In this document: positions 8,824 through 17,252 of the stretch, piece after piece | How the letters are laid out: every line of letters begins with the position of its first letter | Position numbering within the stretch: the first letter of the stretch is position 1 | Assembly: GCA_017460955.1 (NCBI GenBank) | Contig: JAFTZY010000066.1 | Span: 1 to 50,600, forward strand | Direction of reading: 5' to 3' | DNA length: 50,600 nucleotides | From: Oscillospiraceae bacterium | Lineage (GTDB): Bacteria > Bacillota > Clostridia > Oscillospirales > Ruminococcaceae | Translations under genes and position numbers: made by a program | Notes under the pieces: generated by a model | Databases searched by the model: none | What the model saw: the letters and a program-made list of their open reading frames with translations, nothing else | Told to the model about the DNA's origin: nothing

Positions 8824-8876
8824 AACGGTACGGGGATTTCCCGACCGTTTATGTGCAGAAATCACAAGAATTTCTG
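8824..8876. promoter_or_regulatory. Two inverted repeats upstream of the polysaccharide kinase promoter
   Basis: The first has arms AACGGT (8824-8829) and ACCGTT (8844-8849) with an inner CGGG/CCCG stem; the second has CAGAAAT (8856-8862) and ATTTCTG (8870-8876). Both end just before the -35 box at 8883. They could be operators for a DNA-binding regulator or transcript-end stems of the repeat region. The role is inferred from position only. Confidence 0.45.
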
Positions 8877-8882
8877 ATTTGA

Positions 8883-8911
8883 TTGACAAAAGCCCGAAAA
8901 CTATGTATAAT
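8883..8911 (+). promoter_or_regulatory. Consensus sigma-A promoter for the polysaccharide operon
   Basis: TTGACA (8883-8888), a 17-base spacer and TATAAT (8906-8911) match the vegetative consensus exactly. Transcription would start near 8918, leaving an untranslated leader of about 70 bases before the kinase gene. Confidence 0.88.
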
Positions 8912-8943
8912 AATAGTACATAGGATCTATTATGACAGAATAC

Positions 8944-8963
8944 AGGGGCCGCATCCCCTTTTT
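8944..8963 (+). terminator. Possible leader attenuator hairpin
   Basis: Arms AGGGG (8944-8948) and CCCCT (8955-8959) around CCGCAT are followed by a run of T. It lies between the promoter and the first gene, so it could terminate some transcripts early. The stem is only 5 bp, so termination would be weak without help. Confidence 0.4.
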
Positions 8964-8985
8964 ATTATGATCTCAGGAAAAAAGG

Positions 8986-10605
8986 ATGGGTTTGCAGATG
9001 AATACTTCACAGACATTCGGCACGGACGATGCACAGTCGATCGACCTTAAGGACATTCTGTTTTTAATGATCAGTAAGCTCTGGCTGATCATTCTGATCG
9101 CTGTTCTGGGTGCAGCAGCAGGCTTTTGCTATTCCAAATTCGTGCTGCCGCTCGAGTATTCCTCCCATATCTCCATGTATGTGCAGAGCTATACCACCTT
9201 CAATGAGAACCCCGACCAGAATTATAATAATATCAATAATTCCAAGCAGCTCATCAATACCTATATGGAGGTGCTCAAGGACGATGCCGTGCTCACAGCC
9301 GTGGGCAAGCGCATCGAAGGGCAGTTCGATCAGGAGATTCTTGATGACTGCTTTGTCATCAACAGCAGCGGCAATATCACCCCCGCCTCCCTGCGCAGCT
9401 GTATCTCCATCGCGTCCGTCTCCGATACGAGCGCTCTCAAGCTGACCGCGACCACCAAGAGCCCCGAGGTCTCCGCCGCCATCTGCAACAGCATGGCCAA
9501 GGAAGCCCCCGAATACCTCGACAAGGCCGTCGGCGTCGGCTCCATCAGCACCATCGATACCGCTAAGGTCTATCCCACCCCCGTGGCACCCAATATCCCG
9601 AAGAATACCGCCATCGGCGGCATGGCCGGTGCCCTCCTCATCATGCTCATCATCTTCCTTGTTGACTTCTTCGACAATACCATCCGTACCACCGACTGGC
9701 TCGGCAACCGCTTCTCCAAGGCCATCATCGGTGAGATCCAGCAGTTCGACGGCGGCAAGTCCCGCAAGAAGAAGCGCAGGAAAAAGACCGACAAGGCCGA
9801 TGACCATATCAAGCTGACCGATCCGGATGTGCCGTTCTCCGTCGTGGAGAGCTATAAGTCCATCCGTACCAATATTTCCTTCGCACTGTCCCCCTATGAG
9901 CGCAAGATCTTTGCCGTGTCCTCCGCCAACCCCGGCGAGGGCAAGTCCACCACCTCCGCCAATATCGCCATTGCACTGGCACAGGGCGGCAACAAGGTGC
10001 TGCTCATTGACGCGGACCTGCGTAAATCCGTACAGCACAAGATCTTCGGCCTGAAAAACAAAAAGGGTCTGTCCACCGCCATCAGCCGGATGCACGGCAT
10101 CGACGAGTGCATCTCCCGCGATGTCATGGAAAACCTCGACGTCATGACCGCAGGCCCCATCCCGCCCAACCCCTCCGAGCTCCTGGCTTCCGCAAGTATG
10201 GATGCCCTGCTCGAGAAGCTCAGTGCACAGTACAATTATATCATCATCGATACGCCTCCGGTCAATGTCGTGACCGACTCCATGGAGCTTGCCAAGAATA
10301 TCTCCGGCATCATCATAGTCGTGCGCTATGCCGTCTCGACCACCGATGAGGTCGAGACCGCCATGAAGAAGGTCGAGTTCTCCCAGATGGACATGCTCGG
10401 CTTCATCCTCAACGACATCAAGACCCGCCATGCCGGCAAGTACTACTCCAAGTACAAGTACGGCAAGGGGTATTACTACAAGTACGGCTACGGCTACTAC
10501 GGCAAGAAGCCCGATGCGGCGTTTGAAAACGATACCGAGGAGGACAAGCCCGGCACGGCACAGACAAAACAGGATGATCCCAAGAGCGACGGGAAGAAGG
10601 ACTGA
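8986..10605 (+). CDS. Polysaccharide-biosynthesis BY-kinase with fused Wzz domain
   Basis: A 539-aa bacterial tyrosine kinase / chain-length regulator. The N-terminal Wzz-type part has membrane segments at about residues 30-52 and 205-228 with an extracellular loop between; a Lys/Arg-rich linker follows, then the kinase with Walker A NPGEGKST (near 312), Walker A' LLIDADLR (near 338) and Walker B IIIDTPP (near 420). The C terminus is a tyrosine cluster (about 486-506), the autophosphorylation tail of these kinases. Fusion of adaptor and kinase in one chain differs from the split CpsC/CpsD of streptococci. An ATG at 8998 with AAAGGA upstream is an equally good start. The next gene is the matching phosphatase. 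Confidence 0.92.
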   Translation: MGLQMNTSQTFGTDDAQSIDLKDILFLMISKLWLIILIAVLGAAAGFCYSKFVLPLEYSSHISMYVQSYTTFNENPDQNYNNINNSKQLINTYMEVLKDDAVLTAVGKRIEGQFDQEILDDCFVINSSGNITPASLRSCISIASVSDTSALKLTATTKSPEVSAAICNSMAKEAPEYLDKAVGVGSISTIDTAKVYPTPVAPNIPKNTAIGGMAGALLIMLIIFLVDFFDNTIRTTDWLGNRFSKAIIGEIQQFDGGKSRKKKRRKKTDKADDHIKLTDPDVPFSVVESYKSIRTNISFALSPYERKIFAVSSANPGEGKSTTSANIAIALAQGGNKVLLIDADLRKSVQHKIFGLKNKKGLSTAISRMHGIDECISRDVMENLDVMTAGPIPPNPSELLASASMDALLEKLSAQYNYIIIDTPPVNVVTDSMELAKNISGIIIVVRYAVSTTDEVETAMKKVEFSQMDMLGFILNDIKTRHAGKYYSKYKYGKGYYYKYGYGYYGKKPDAAFENDTEEDKPGTAQTKQDDPKSDGKKD

Positions 10606-10611
10606 TCTTTC

Positions 10612-11292
10612 ATGCTGACAGAATATCATTGCCATGTGCTTCCGGGGATCGATGACGGCTCCGACAGTGTGGAGACCTCGCTTGCCATGCTCTCGCTCAT
10701 GCAGGCGCAGGGCGTGGAACGAGTGGTGTTCACCCCGCATTTCTATGCGCATCGGGAGGCTTCGGTGGAGGCCTTCCTCGAAAAGCGGCAGGCGGCGTTT
10801 GAAGCCATCCGGGAGCGTTCCCCCATCAGGGAGATGCACCTTGGGGCGGAGGTCGCCATTGAGCACGGACTCTCCGAGCTCCCCGGCATCGAAAAGCTCG
10901 CCGTCAGCGGCACGCGCATGATCCTCCTGGAGCTCCCCTACCGGGAATTCCGGCCCTGGATGCCCGAGGAGGTCTACAACCTCACGGCGGAGTTCGGACT
11001 CAAGGCCGTGATGGCACACATCCACCGCTATCTTGCGTACTACAACAAGGAGGAAATGGAGCGGATCCTCGATCTGAACGCTGTGTTCCAGATCAACAAC
11101 GAGGCGTTCGGCTCCCTCTCACAGCGCAGCTTCGTCAAGAAGCTCATCCGGCAGGAATACCCGCTCGTGTTCGGCAGCGATGCCCATGACATGAAGGAGC
11201 GCCGCCCGAACTGGGATCTGCTGCTGCGAAAATGCGACAGCGCGGTGATCGAACAGGCAAACCGAAGGCTTGAACGCTATAGAACGGAATAG
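10612..11292 (+). CDS. CpsB/CapC-type PHP tyrosine-protein phosphatase
   Basis: Manganese-dependent phosphatase of the PHP superfamily that removes phosphate from BY-kinase tyrosines. The 226-aa protein opens with the metal-binding HCH motif (His6, His8) and GIDDGS, followed by TPHF, MAHIHRY near residue 126 and GSDAHD near 192, all PHP landmarks. It begins 6 bases after the kinase stop, so the kinase/phosphatase pair is made together. Together with the downstream dehydratase it marks this as a capsule or exopolysaccharide control operon, although the wider glycosyltransferase set is absent here. Confidence 0.93.
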   Translation: MLTEYHCHVLPGIDDGSDSVETSLAMLSLMQAQGVERVVFTPHFYAHREASVEAFLEKRQAAFEAIRERSPIREMHLGAEVAIEHGLSELPGIEKLAVSGTRMILLELPYREFRPWMPEEVYNLTAEFGLKAVMAHIHRYLAYYNKEEMERILDLNAVFQINNEAFGSLSQRSFVKKLIRQEYPLVFGSDAHDMKERRPNWDLLLRKCDSAVIEQANRRLERYRTE

Positions 11293-11318
11293 GAACATTT
11301 GTTCTGGGGGGGGTACAC

Positions 11319-13364
11319 TTGAAGGATAACGAGAACAGGCCTAATACATCGGAGCAGAGCAGCTACAAGCGCACATTCATGCGCATCCTGCCGGCACTGA
11401 TGATGCTGTACGATATCACAGCCATCCATATTGCATATTTTCTGGCACTCTGGGGACGTTTTGATTTTATGATCTCACAGATCCCCGCGGAGTATCTGAC
11501 CGGATACGGGATATCCATTACGATCTATTCGATCGTGACGGTGTCCGTGCTGCTGCTGTTCCGGCTGTATAACAGTATCTGGAGATTTGCGAGCTTAACC
11601 GAGCTCATGCGCACACTCGAAGCGAGCGTGCTGTGCTCGTGCATGTATACCATAGTCATGACATTCCTTGTGGCAAGGATGCCCCTGTCCTACTTTGTGT
11701 GGGGCATGCTGCTGCAATTCTGCCTGGTGCTCGGGATCCGCTTCTCGTACAGGTTTGTGATGTTCCTGCGTGCCAGACGGCGGCAGAACGCCGAGGATGC
11801 GGGCAGGGTCATGCTCATCGGTGCGGGTGCTGCGGGACAGATGATCCTGCGGGATCTGCGCAATTCCGATGCCACCCATGACAAGGTGGTCTGCGTGATC
11901 GACGATGACCCCGAGAAGTGGGGCCGCTACATCGCCGGGGTGCCGGTCGTCGGCGGACGGGACGACATCCTGCAAAATGTGGAAAAGTACCATGTGAGCA
12001 AGATCTACCTTGCCATTCCGAGTGCGCCTGCGGAGCAGAAGCGCGACATCCTGAGCGTGTGCAGTGAAACGGACTGCGAGCTCAAGCAGCTGCCCGGCAT
12101 GTACCAGTTCGTGCTCGGACAGGTGACCGTGAGCAAGATGAAGCAGGTGTCCGTGGAGGATCTGCTCGGCCGTGATCCGATCAAGGCGGACATGGAGGAG
12201 GTGTTCTCCTTCATCCACGGCAAGACCGTGCTCGTCACGGGCGGCGGCGGCTCCATCGGCAGTGAGCTGTGCCGGCAGATCGCCGCGCACCATCCGCGCC
12301 GTCTCATCATCTTTGACGTGTACGAGAACAACGCCTACAGCATCCAGCTTGAGCTGCGCGAGCGCTTTCCGGAGCTCGAGCTCGAAACGCTCATCGGCTC
12401 GGTGCGTGACAGCCGCCGCATCTTCGATGTGTTCCGGGATCACCGCCCGGAGATCGTCTATCACGCTGCCGCGCACAAGCATGTCCCGCTCATGGAGGAC
12501 AGCCCGTGCGAGGCCATCAAGAACAATGCGATCGGCACCTACAAGACGGCCTATGCCGCCATGCTGCACGGCTGTCAGCGCTTTGTGCTGATCTCGACGG
12601 ACAAGGCGGTCAACCCGACGAACATCATGGGCGCGAGCAAGCGCCTGTGCGAGATGATCATCCAGAGCTTCGATGCCCGCATCAAGGAGGGCCGTGCGCA
12701 GGACATCCCGCAGCTGTTCACGCATGAGGTGTGCGAGATCGAGGGGGGACGGCTCCCTGCCGTGGACCTTCGGAATGTACATACACAGTTCGTGGCCGTG
12801 CGCTTCGGCAATGTGCTGGGGAGCAACGGTTCGGTGATCCCGGTGTTCAAGAAGCAGATCGAGAAGGGCGGTCCGGTAACGGTCACCCATCCGGACATCA
12901 TCCGGTACTTCATGACCATTCCGGAGGCAGTGAGTCTTGTGATGCTGGCCGGGACATATGCCCACGGCGGCGAGATCTTCGTGCTGGATATGGGAAGCCC
13001 CGTCAAGATCGACACGCTTGCCCGGAACCTCATCAAGCAGTCGGGGTACAAGCCGGATGTGGACATCAAGATCGAGTATACGGGCCTGCGTCCGGGTGAG
13101 AAGCTGTACGAGGAGAAGCTGATGGCGGAGGAGGGCCTGAAAAAGACCGAGAACGACCTCATCCATATCGGCTGCCCGATCCCGTTCGATGTGGACAGCT
13201 TCCTCTCGGAGCTGGAGAATCTGATGATCGTCTCCTATGAGAACCGGGAGGACATCCGTGAGCAGGTGCAGCGGATGGTCTCCACCTACCACCCCGCGGA
13301 CAATTCCAAGGGCGTGACCCGGACCGGACAAACGCTTGCCGCCGGCACTGCGGCAGCAGGATAA
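11319..13364 (+). CDS. CapD/FlaA1-type membrane nucleotide-sugar 4,6-dehydratase
   Basis: A 681-aa membrane-anchored enzyme of the long CapD/PglF group, which converts UDP-GlcNAc-type sugars to 4-keto-6-deoxy forms for surface glycans. Four membrane segments lie in about residues 20-145; a first Rossmann-like part follows (GAGAAGQM near 168); the catalytic SDR domain has VTGGGGSIGSE near 308, YHAAAHKHVPLM near 388 and STDKAVNPTNIMGASK near 427, the Ser-Asp-Lys arrangement replacing the usual Tyr. The start is TTG at 11319, chosen because a G-rich ribosome-binding site (11305-11312) precedes it; the next ATG would remove part of the cytoplasmic N terminus. It lies 26 bases after the phosphatase. 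Confidence 0.92.
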   Translation: MKDNENRPNTSEQSSYKRTFMRILPALMMLYDITAIHIAYFLALWGRFDFMISQIPAEYLTGYGISITIYSIVTVSVLLLFRLYNSIWRFASLTELMRTLEASVLCSCMYTIVMTFLVARMPLSYFVWGMLLQFCLVLGIRFSYRFVMFLRARRRQNAEDAGRVMLIGAGAAGQMILRDLRNSDATHDKVVCVIDDDPEKWGRYIAGVPVVGGRDDILQNVEKYHVSKIYLAIPSAPAEQKRDILSVCSETDCELKQLPGMYQFVLGQVTVSKMKQVSVEDLLGRDPIKADMEEVFSFIHGKTVLVTGGGGSIGSELCRQIAAHHPRRLIIFDVYENNAYSIQLELRERFPELELETLIGSVRDSRRIFDVFRDHRPEIVYHAAAHKHVPLMEDSPCEAIKNNAIGTYKTAYAAMLHGCQRFVLISTDKAVNPTNIMGASKRLCEMIIQSFDARIKEGRAQDIPQLFTHEVCEIEGGRLPAVDLRNVHTQFVAVRFGNVLGSNGSVIPVFKKQIEKGGPVTVTHPDIIRYFMTIPEAVSLVMLAGTYAHGGEIFVLDMGSPVKIDTLARNLIKQSGYKPDVDIKIEYTGLRPGEKLYEEKLMAEEGLKKTENDLIHIGCPIPFDVDSFLSELENLMIVSYENREDIREQVQRMVSTYHPADNSKGVTRTGQTLAAGTAAAG

Positions 13365-13371
13365 GCAAACA

Positions 13372-13400
13372 AAAACCGCTCCCGATGGGGGAGCGGTTTT
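13372..13400. terminator. Bidirectional terminator
   Basis: Arms AAAACCGCTCCC (13372-13383) and GGGAGCGGTTTT (13389-13400), with A and T runs on both sides, separate the converging capD-type and GT39-type genes. Confidence 0.9.
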
Positions 13401-13412
13401 GTGTTTGTTTGG

Positions 13413-14975
13413 CTACTTCACACGCACCCGGACAAGCCGCCAGTCCTCCTGATAGGAGTACATATCGGATGCCTCGAGCAGGGGCTCACAGTCGAACCGG
13501 TCGTCCAGCACATAGTGCGAATAGGACAGGTCCTTCGCATCCGGCGGATGGATGTTGAACACATAGAAATCATCGGTGTATGCCGCGATGTCCTCGGGTG
13601 CATCGAGCGTGCGGACCTCGCAGGGGAAGACGTCGAACGTGGTCAGGACGGTGTGGGTGTTCTTGTGGACATAGTGCTTGGCCTCGGGGAAGTAGTAGAT
13701 CATGATGCCCAGGGACCACTCGTGGTCGTGGATGATGCTGATGTCCCCGTCGGGGTGCTGCTCACGCATGAGTGCGATGATGTCCAGCAGGTCGGATTCC
13801 GACTTCTTGTGCCACATCAGCCCCGTGTTGAGCACGCCGTTCGCGGCAATGACCGCCGCCAGAGCGGCCGGTCCCCACCGGATGTCCAGCCGCGTCACAA
13901 GGACGGCCGCCATCAGGATCGGGATCCCGGTGAACATGAACAGGTAGCGGTCCGCCTGGAAGGGATGCACGTTCAGCAGCATGAACACGAAAATGGCCAT
14001 GGCCGCCGCGATCAGAAGGAAGAAGAAGAGGAGGGGCGTGAACCGCGCCCAGGTCCGGCTCCAGCTCAGGAGCGGGATCTCCCGGGGATCCTTGATCTCC
14101 CGGATGCGGCGGATGTTGACCGCACGCAAAAGATAGAGAAGCAGTAGGAGCTTGACCACACCCCAGATGACATCCTCCACATAGGGACTCAGGGAGGAGG
14201 AGAAGGGGGTGTCGAAAATGTTGTGGACAAGATAGCCCACACCGCTGAACTCGGCCTCCCAGTAGTGCTCCTTCACATTGCCCAGCTGGTGCAGCACCAC
14301 CGAGAGCCACGGCAGGTAGCAGACGGCCGCGATGCAGCCGCTGACAAAGAAACGCCGTGTCTGCCGCAGGTCCTTGTGTAAAAGCGTCCCCGCAAGCAGG
14401 ACCACATAGAATCCCACGGCGGCGATGAGTGCGATGTAATGCGTGTACATGGCGGCAATGCAGAAGACCGTAAAGCCCACAAGGTCCCGCCGCTCCTTCT
14501 TCTGGAACGCCAGATACGCATAGACGGCCGTCCCCGTCAGGGTGAAATACCCCAGCACGGTCGGGCGGATCTCGTGGATGAAATTGTCAAAGTTCAGCGC
14601 CGAGCACGCATAGCCGACCGCACAGACCAGCGAGACCCTGGTGTCAAAGGCACGCCGTATGGGGAACATCGCCAGGAACTGCATGCCGATGAGCAGCAGC
14701 ACATTGAACATGCGCATGGAGAAGAGCGAATCCCCGGCCAGAAGCGTGAACGCCTTGAGCAGGAGCGTGTAGAGGGGCGGACTGAAATCGGCGGGGATGA
14801 GCGCCCAGATCTCCGGGAGGGAGTGCCGGGTCAGCGCGTACTGGTAGGAGCTGTCGTAATTGATGTGGTCCACGGTCGTGACGGGGATGCACAGCAGGCA
14901 CATCAGCGCCGAAAAGCCGACGGCCAGAAGGTAGTACTTGCCCTCACGGGCGAAATGAGCCCTGAGCTTATCCAT
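13413..14975 (-). CDS. GT39-like polytopic membrane glycosyltransferase
   Basis: A 520-aa membrane protein with about 10 hydrophobic helices, resembling the PMT/ArnT (GT-C, family 39) group that moves sugars from polyprenyl-phosphate donors outside the membrane. The first helix is followed by a loop with YDSSYQYALT, placed like the catalytic acidic loop of GT-C enzymes, and PADFSPPLYTLLLK. The start is the ATG at 14975 (MDKLRAHFAREGK), preceded by AAGGGAGG; the longer upstream ORF is only the shadow of the GT2 gene. It overlaps the GT2 stop by 8 bases. The upstream GT2 probably makes the lipid-linked sugar this enzyme uses. Acceptor unknown. Confidence 0.82.
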   Translation of the reverse strand: MDKLRAHFAREGKYYLLAVGFSALMCLLCIPVTTVDHINYDSSYQYALTRHSLPEIWALIPADFSPPLYTLLLKAFTLLAGDSLFSMRMFNVLLLIGMQFLAMFPIRRAFDTRVSLVCAVGYACSALNFDNFIHEIRPTVLGYFTLTGTAVYAYLAFQKKERRDLVGFTVFCIAAMYTHYIALIAAVGFYVVLLAGTLLHKDLRQTRRFFVSGCIAAVCYLPWLSVVLHQLGNVKEHYWEAEFSGVGYLVHNIFDTPFSSSLSPYVEDVIWGVVKLLLLLYLLRAVNIRRIREIKDPREIPLLSWSRTWARFTPLLFFFLLIAAAMAIFVFMLLNVHPFQADRYLFMFTGIPILMAAVLVTRLDIRWGPAALAAVIAANGVLNTGLMWHKKSESDLLDIIALMREQHPDGDISIIHDHEWSLGIMIYYFPEAKHYVHKNTHTVLTTFDVFPCEVRTLDAPEDIAAYTDDFYVFNIHPPDAKDLSYSHYVLDDRFDCEPLLEASDMYSYQEDWRLVRVRVK

Positions 14976-15687
14976 GGTGCCTCCCTTCTGCCCGGATGCG
15001 CAGGCACAGAAGCCGGAAGAGCGTGCGGATGTAGGAGAGGATGAAGGGCAGGAGCCGGCGTTTGGACTCGCCGAACATCCGCTTGTTGAAGGTGATGGGG
15101 ACCTCACGGATGACCAGATCCCGGTGTTTGAGGCGCATCAGGAGCAGTACCTCCTCGAGGACATCGTAATTCTCGCAGGAAAGCTGCACCTCCTTGAGGT
15201 AGGCGGTCTTGTACAGCCGGAAGTCCGTGGAGACGTCCCGTGCCCTGATGCCGAGCACGAGCCGGAAGGTGCCGTTGAGCAGCCTGGACATGAGGATGGA
15301 GGTGCGGTCGTCGTGGGTGACACCGCCCTTGGTGTACCGTGAGCCGATGACGACATCCACGCCCCGTCCGTCCCCGAAGGCAGCGAGCATGGAGGGGATG
15401 AATTTCGGATCGTGGGAGCCGTCGCTGTCGAGGATGAGGAACACATCCCCGCGGGCCTCCTCGATCCCGGTGCGGAAGGCGCCGCCGAAATGGGGGTAGC
15501 GCTGGTTCACATAGCGGGCCCCGTGCCGGGCACAGACCTCGTCGGTGTTGTCGAGCTTCTGCTCGGTGTCGATGATGAGCAGCTCGAACTGCGCCCGCTC
15601 CTTTTGCAGGATCTCCTTGATCTGCGGCAGGAGGACCTCGAGATTTTCGGCCTCCTTGTATGCCAGCAGGACCACACTGATCAACAT
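14968..15687 (-). CDS. Family 2 glycosyltransferase, dolichyl-phosphate-mannose-synthase-like
   Basis: A 239-aa GT-A enzyme predicted to transfer a sugar from a nucleotide donor to polyprenyl phosphate on the cytoplasmic face. It starts MLISVVLLAYKEAENLEVLL, has the GT2 core FLILDSDGSHDP (about residues 88-99) with the metal-binding DSD, GSRYTKGG near 118 and a C-terminal hydrophobic/basic end, but no clear added membrane domain. I chose the ATG at 15687 because AGGAGA lies 6 bases upstream. It overlaps the following GT39-like gene, a common donor/transferase pair. Confidence 0.88.
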   Translation of the reverse strand: MLISVVLLAYKEAENLEVLLPQIKEILQKERAQFELLIIDTEQKLDNTDEVCARHGARYVNQRYPHFGGAFRTGIEEARGDVFLILDSDGSHDPKFIPSMLAAFGDGRGVDVVIGSRYTKGGVTHDDRTSILMSRLLNGTFRLVLGIRARDVSTDFRLYKTAYLKEVQLSCENYDVLEEVLLLMRLKHRDLVIREVPITFNKRMFGESKRRLLPFILSYIRTLFRLLCLRIRAEGRHHG

Positions 15688-15731
15688 AGCATTTCTCCTA
15701 ACTGTTTCGAGATGGACATACGTCACTGTCT

Positions 15732-15760
15732 ATTATAGCATTCTCTGCGGGAAAATGCAA
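15732..15760 (-). promoter_or_regulatory. Sigma-A promoter for the GT2-GT39 pair
   Basis: Read on the minus strand: TTGCAT (15760-15755), 17-base spacer, TATAAT (15737-15732). Transcription would start about 40 bases before the GT2 ATG. Confidence 0.75.
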
Positions 15761-15794
15761 GCATTTTCAGCGGATTTTCCGAACCGGCGAAAAA

Positions 15795-15823
15795 AAGGAA
15801 ACCTCCCGGAAAGAGGTTTCCTT
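15795..15823 (-). terminator. Intrinsic terminator of the dockerin gene
   Basis: Arms AAGGAAACCTC (15795-15805) and GAGGTTTCCTT (15813-15823); on the minus strand the stem is followed by a run of T. It lies 14 bases past the stop of the dockerin protein. Confidence 0.85.
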
Positions 15824-15837
15824 GTACTGACATAGTC

Positions 15838-16644
15838 TTATTGCTGCATAAACTCCTCCAGTGTGCCGGTGAAGTTCTTGGCACCGTAGGCAGCCGAGTA
15901 GCGCAGGATGCAGGCGGCATCGTTGGCATTGACGCGCCCGTCCCCGTTGATGTCGCCGAACACGGCCTCGGCGGGGTCCTCGGCAGACATGCTCGAACCG
16001 CCGTAAAGGGACATCAGTTCGACCTGACCGTTATGCCCGGCTATGAACGGGGAATTCCCGAGAGCCATAACGTAGCGCAGAAGATCCGCTTCATTCTCCG
16101 GGATCTGTTCTGCATCCCTAAAAGCCAGAACATACTGCGTGACAGGAAAGTCATACACTGCGAGCTGTGAACTGTATACTTTTTCGCCCGAATCAACACA
16201 GCTATTCGTCCAGTCCTCCGAAAGCCCCCATACCGAGGGATCGTTTTTGTTAAGCAAAGCATCCATCTCTTCCTGTGTGATCTCATCCCGGATAATGACC
16301 TCAAATTCAAGGCTGAAATAATCCCCCTGACGCAGGCCCTGTGTGCGGGTGTTCTCGATGTACTCCATCCAGTTTACAAAATGGACGAAAATACTGGAGG
16401 GAAGATCCTCCGGAGAAGAGGCCGTATCATTCTTCCGAAAGCCGTCCGGGAGGGACTGGTTATATTCATTGAATACTTCTTCATCCGTCAGACTCTCGTA
16501 ATAGGCAAGGTCCTTGGTGGTATCATAATCATAGGGCTGCTTGTACGGGAAACCGGTCATTGCATTGGCCGGGATCGCCGTCACAAGCCCTGCCATGACC
16601 GCAGTGCAGACGGCACCGGCAAGAAGTTTTCTGATCTTGTTCAT
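15838..16644 (-). CDS. Secreted protein with a single C-terminal dockerin-type motif
   Basis: A 268-aa exported protein. The signal peptide (about residues 1-28) has a KIRK head, a hydrophobic core and the cleavage site ANA. The middle (about 35-220) has no fold I recognise; it is rich in Asp, Glu and Tyr. The C-terminal segment contains DINGDGRVNANDAACILRYS, a canonical dockerin calcium loop and helix, but only one copy instead of the usual pair. I chose the ATG at 16644 because GAGGAGGG precedes it; the longer ORF would put a long extension in front of the signal peptide. It has its own promoter and terminator. Likely attached to, or a relic of, a cellulosome-type scaffold. Confidence 0.8.
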   Translation of the reverse strand: MNKIRKLLAGAVCTAVMAGLVTAIPANAMTGFPYKQPYDYDTTKDLAYYESLTDEEVFNEYNQSLPDGFRKNDTASSPEDLPSSIFVHFVNWMEYIENTRTQGLRQGDYFSLEFEVIIRDEITQEEMDALLNKNDPSVWGLSEDWTNSCVDSGEKVYSSQLAVYDFPVTQYVLAFRDAEQIPENEADLLRYVMALGNSPFIAGHNGQVELMSLYGGSSMSAEDPAEAVFGDINGDGRVNANDAACILRYSAAYGAKNFTGTLEEFMQQ

Positions 16645-16743
16645 GTAAAACCCTCCTCTTTGTGTGTGCTGTAAGCTCCGGTCCGTGCATGCCACATCGC
16701 CATCGCCCCCTGTCGAAAAAGTGAATGAATGTTCCCTATATAC

Positions 16744-16772
16744 AGTATAGCACATATAACAGAATTTGTCAA
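16744..16772 (-). promoter_or_regulatory. Sigma-A promoter for the dockerin protein gene
   Basis: On the minus strand TTGACA (16772-16767), a 17-base spacer and TATACT (16749-16744). The leader to the ATG at 16644 is about 95 bases. Confidence 0.85.
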
Positions 16773-16912
16773 CTATATTTTCCTATATTTAGCAAACGTA
16801 ACAATGCCTTCTAAAGACAGGAGCAGCTGTACAGTCCCATTATCCGGTCATGTGCCCGGTGATATTGCTGACCGCGATCCGTCAAAGAGACGCGCATCCG
16901 GGCATAAAAACA

Positions 16913-16937
16913 GCGCCCCGGGCAAAACCCGGAGCGC
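16913..16937 (-). terminator. Terminator of the tRNA-Thr gene
   Basis: Arms GCGCCCCGGG (16913-16922) and CCCGGAGCGC (16928-16937) with one G-T pair; on the minus strand a T run follows (complement of 16906-16910). Confidence 0.85.
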
Positions 16938-16944
16938 GTTTTGG

Positions 16945-17017
16945 AGCTGGTGGTCGGACTCGAACCGACGACCTGCGCATTACGAATGCGCTGCTCTACC
17001 AACTGAGCCACACCAGC
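16945..17017 (-). tRNA. tRNA-Thr (anticodon CGT)
   Basis: The minus strand reads as a 73-base tRNA: 7-bp acceptor stem GCTGGTG/CACCAGC, D arm GCTCAGTTGGTAGAGC, anticodon stem GCGCA/TGCGC around loop TTCGTAA (anticodon CGT, codon ACG, threonine), and T arm with GGTTCGAGTCC. The discriminator base is T. CCA is not encoded. The gene has its own consensus promoter and terminator. Confidence 0.96.
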
Positions 17018-17026
17018 AACATGACT

Positions 17027-17055
17027 ATTATACCACAAAGCGGGGCGGATGTCAA
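17027..17055 (-). promoter_or_regulatory. Consensus promoter of the tRNA-Thr gene
   Basis: On the minus strand TTGACA (17055-17050), a 17-base spacer and TATAAT (17032-17027), ending 9 bases before the mature 5' end. Confidence 0.88.
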
Positions 17056-17160
17056 GCCCCCGGAGGGAATTTTTTGCGCTGAACGAATGTCTCTTTTTCG
17101 ATTTGCGACAAAAATGTAGTTTCGGTAATTTGTGAATTCAGAAAAATTTAATTAAAGGAC

Positions 17161-17188
17161 TTGACAAATCCACAAAAATGTGTATAAT
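17161..17188 (+). promoter_or_regulatory. Sigma-A promoter for the rhamnogalacturonan lyase gene
   Basis: TTGACA (17161-17166), a 16-base spacer and TATAAT (17183-17188). The leader to the ATG at 17253 is about 58 bases. Confidence 0.87.
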
Positions 17189-17252
17189 AATAAGTAGCAT
17201 GCAATGCGTTAAGACGAACCGAAGAGACCATATCACAGATAGGAGTGTAAGC

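Noticed and set aside
8185..8882. Several overlapping frames of 75-202 aa in 8185-8882
   Set aside because: They are built from GC-rich hairpin repeats, with Pro/Gly/Arg runs in every frame.
13401..14147. 248-aa plus-strand frame downstream of the capD-type gene
   Set aside because: Antisense to the GT39-like membrane protein, begins inside the bidirectional terminator region, and has a His/Asp/Arg-rich shadow composition.
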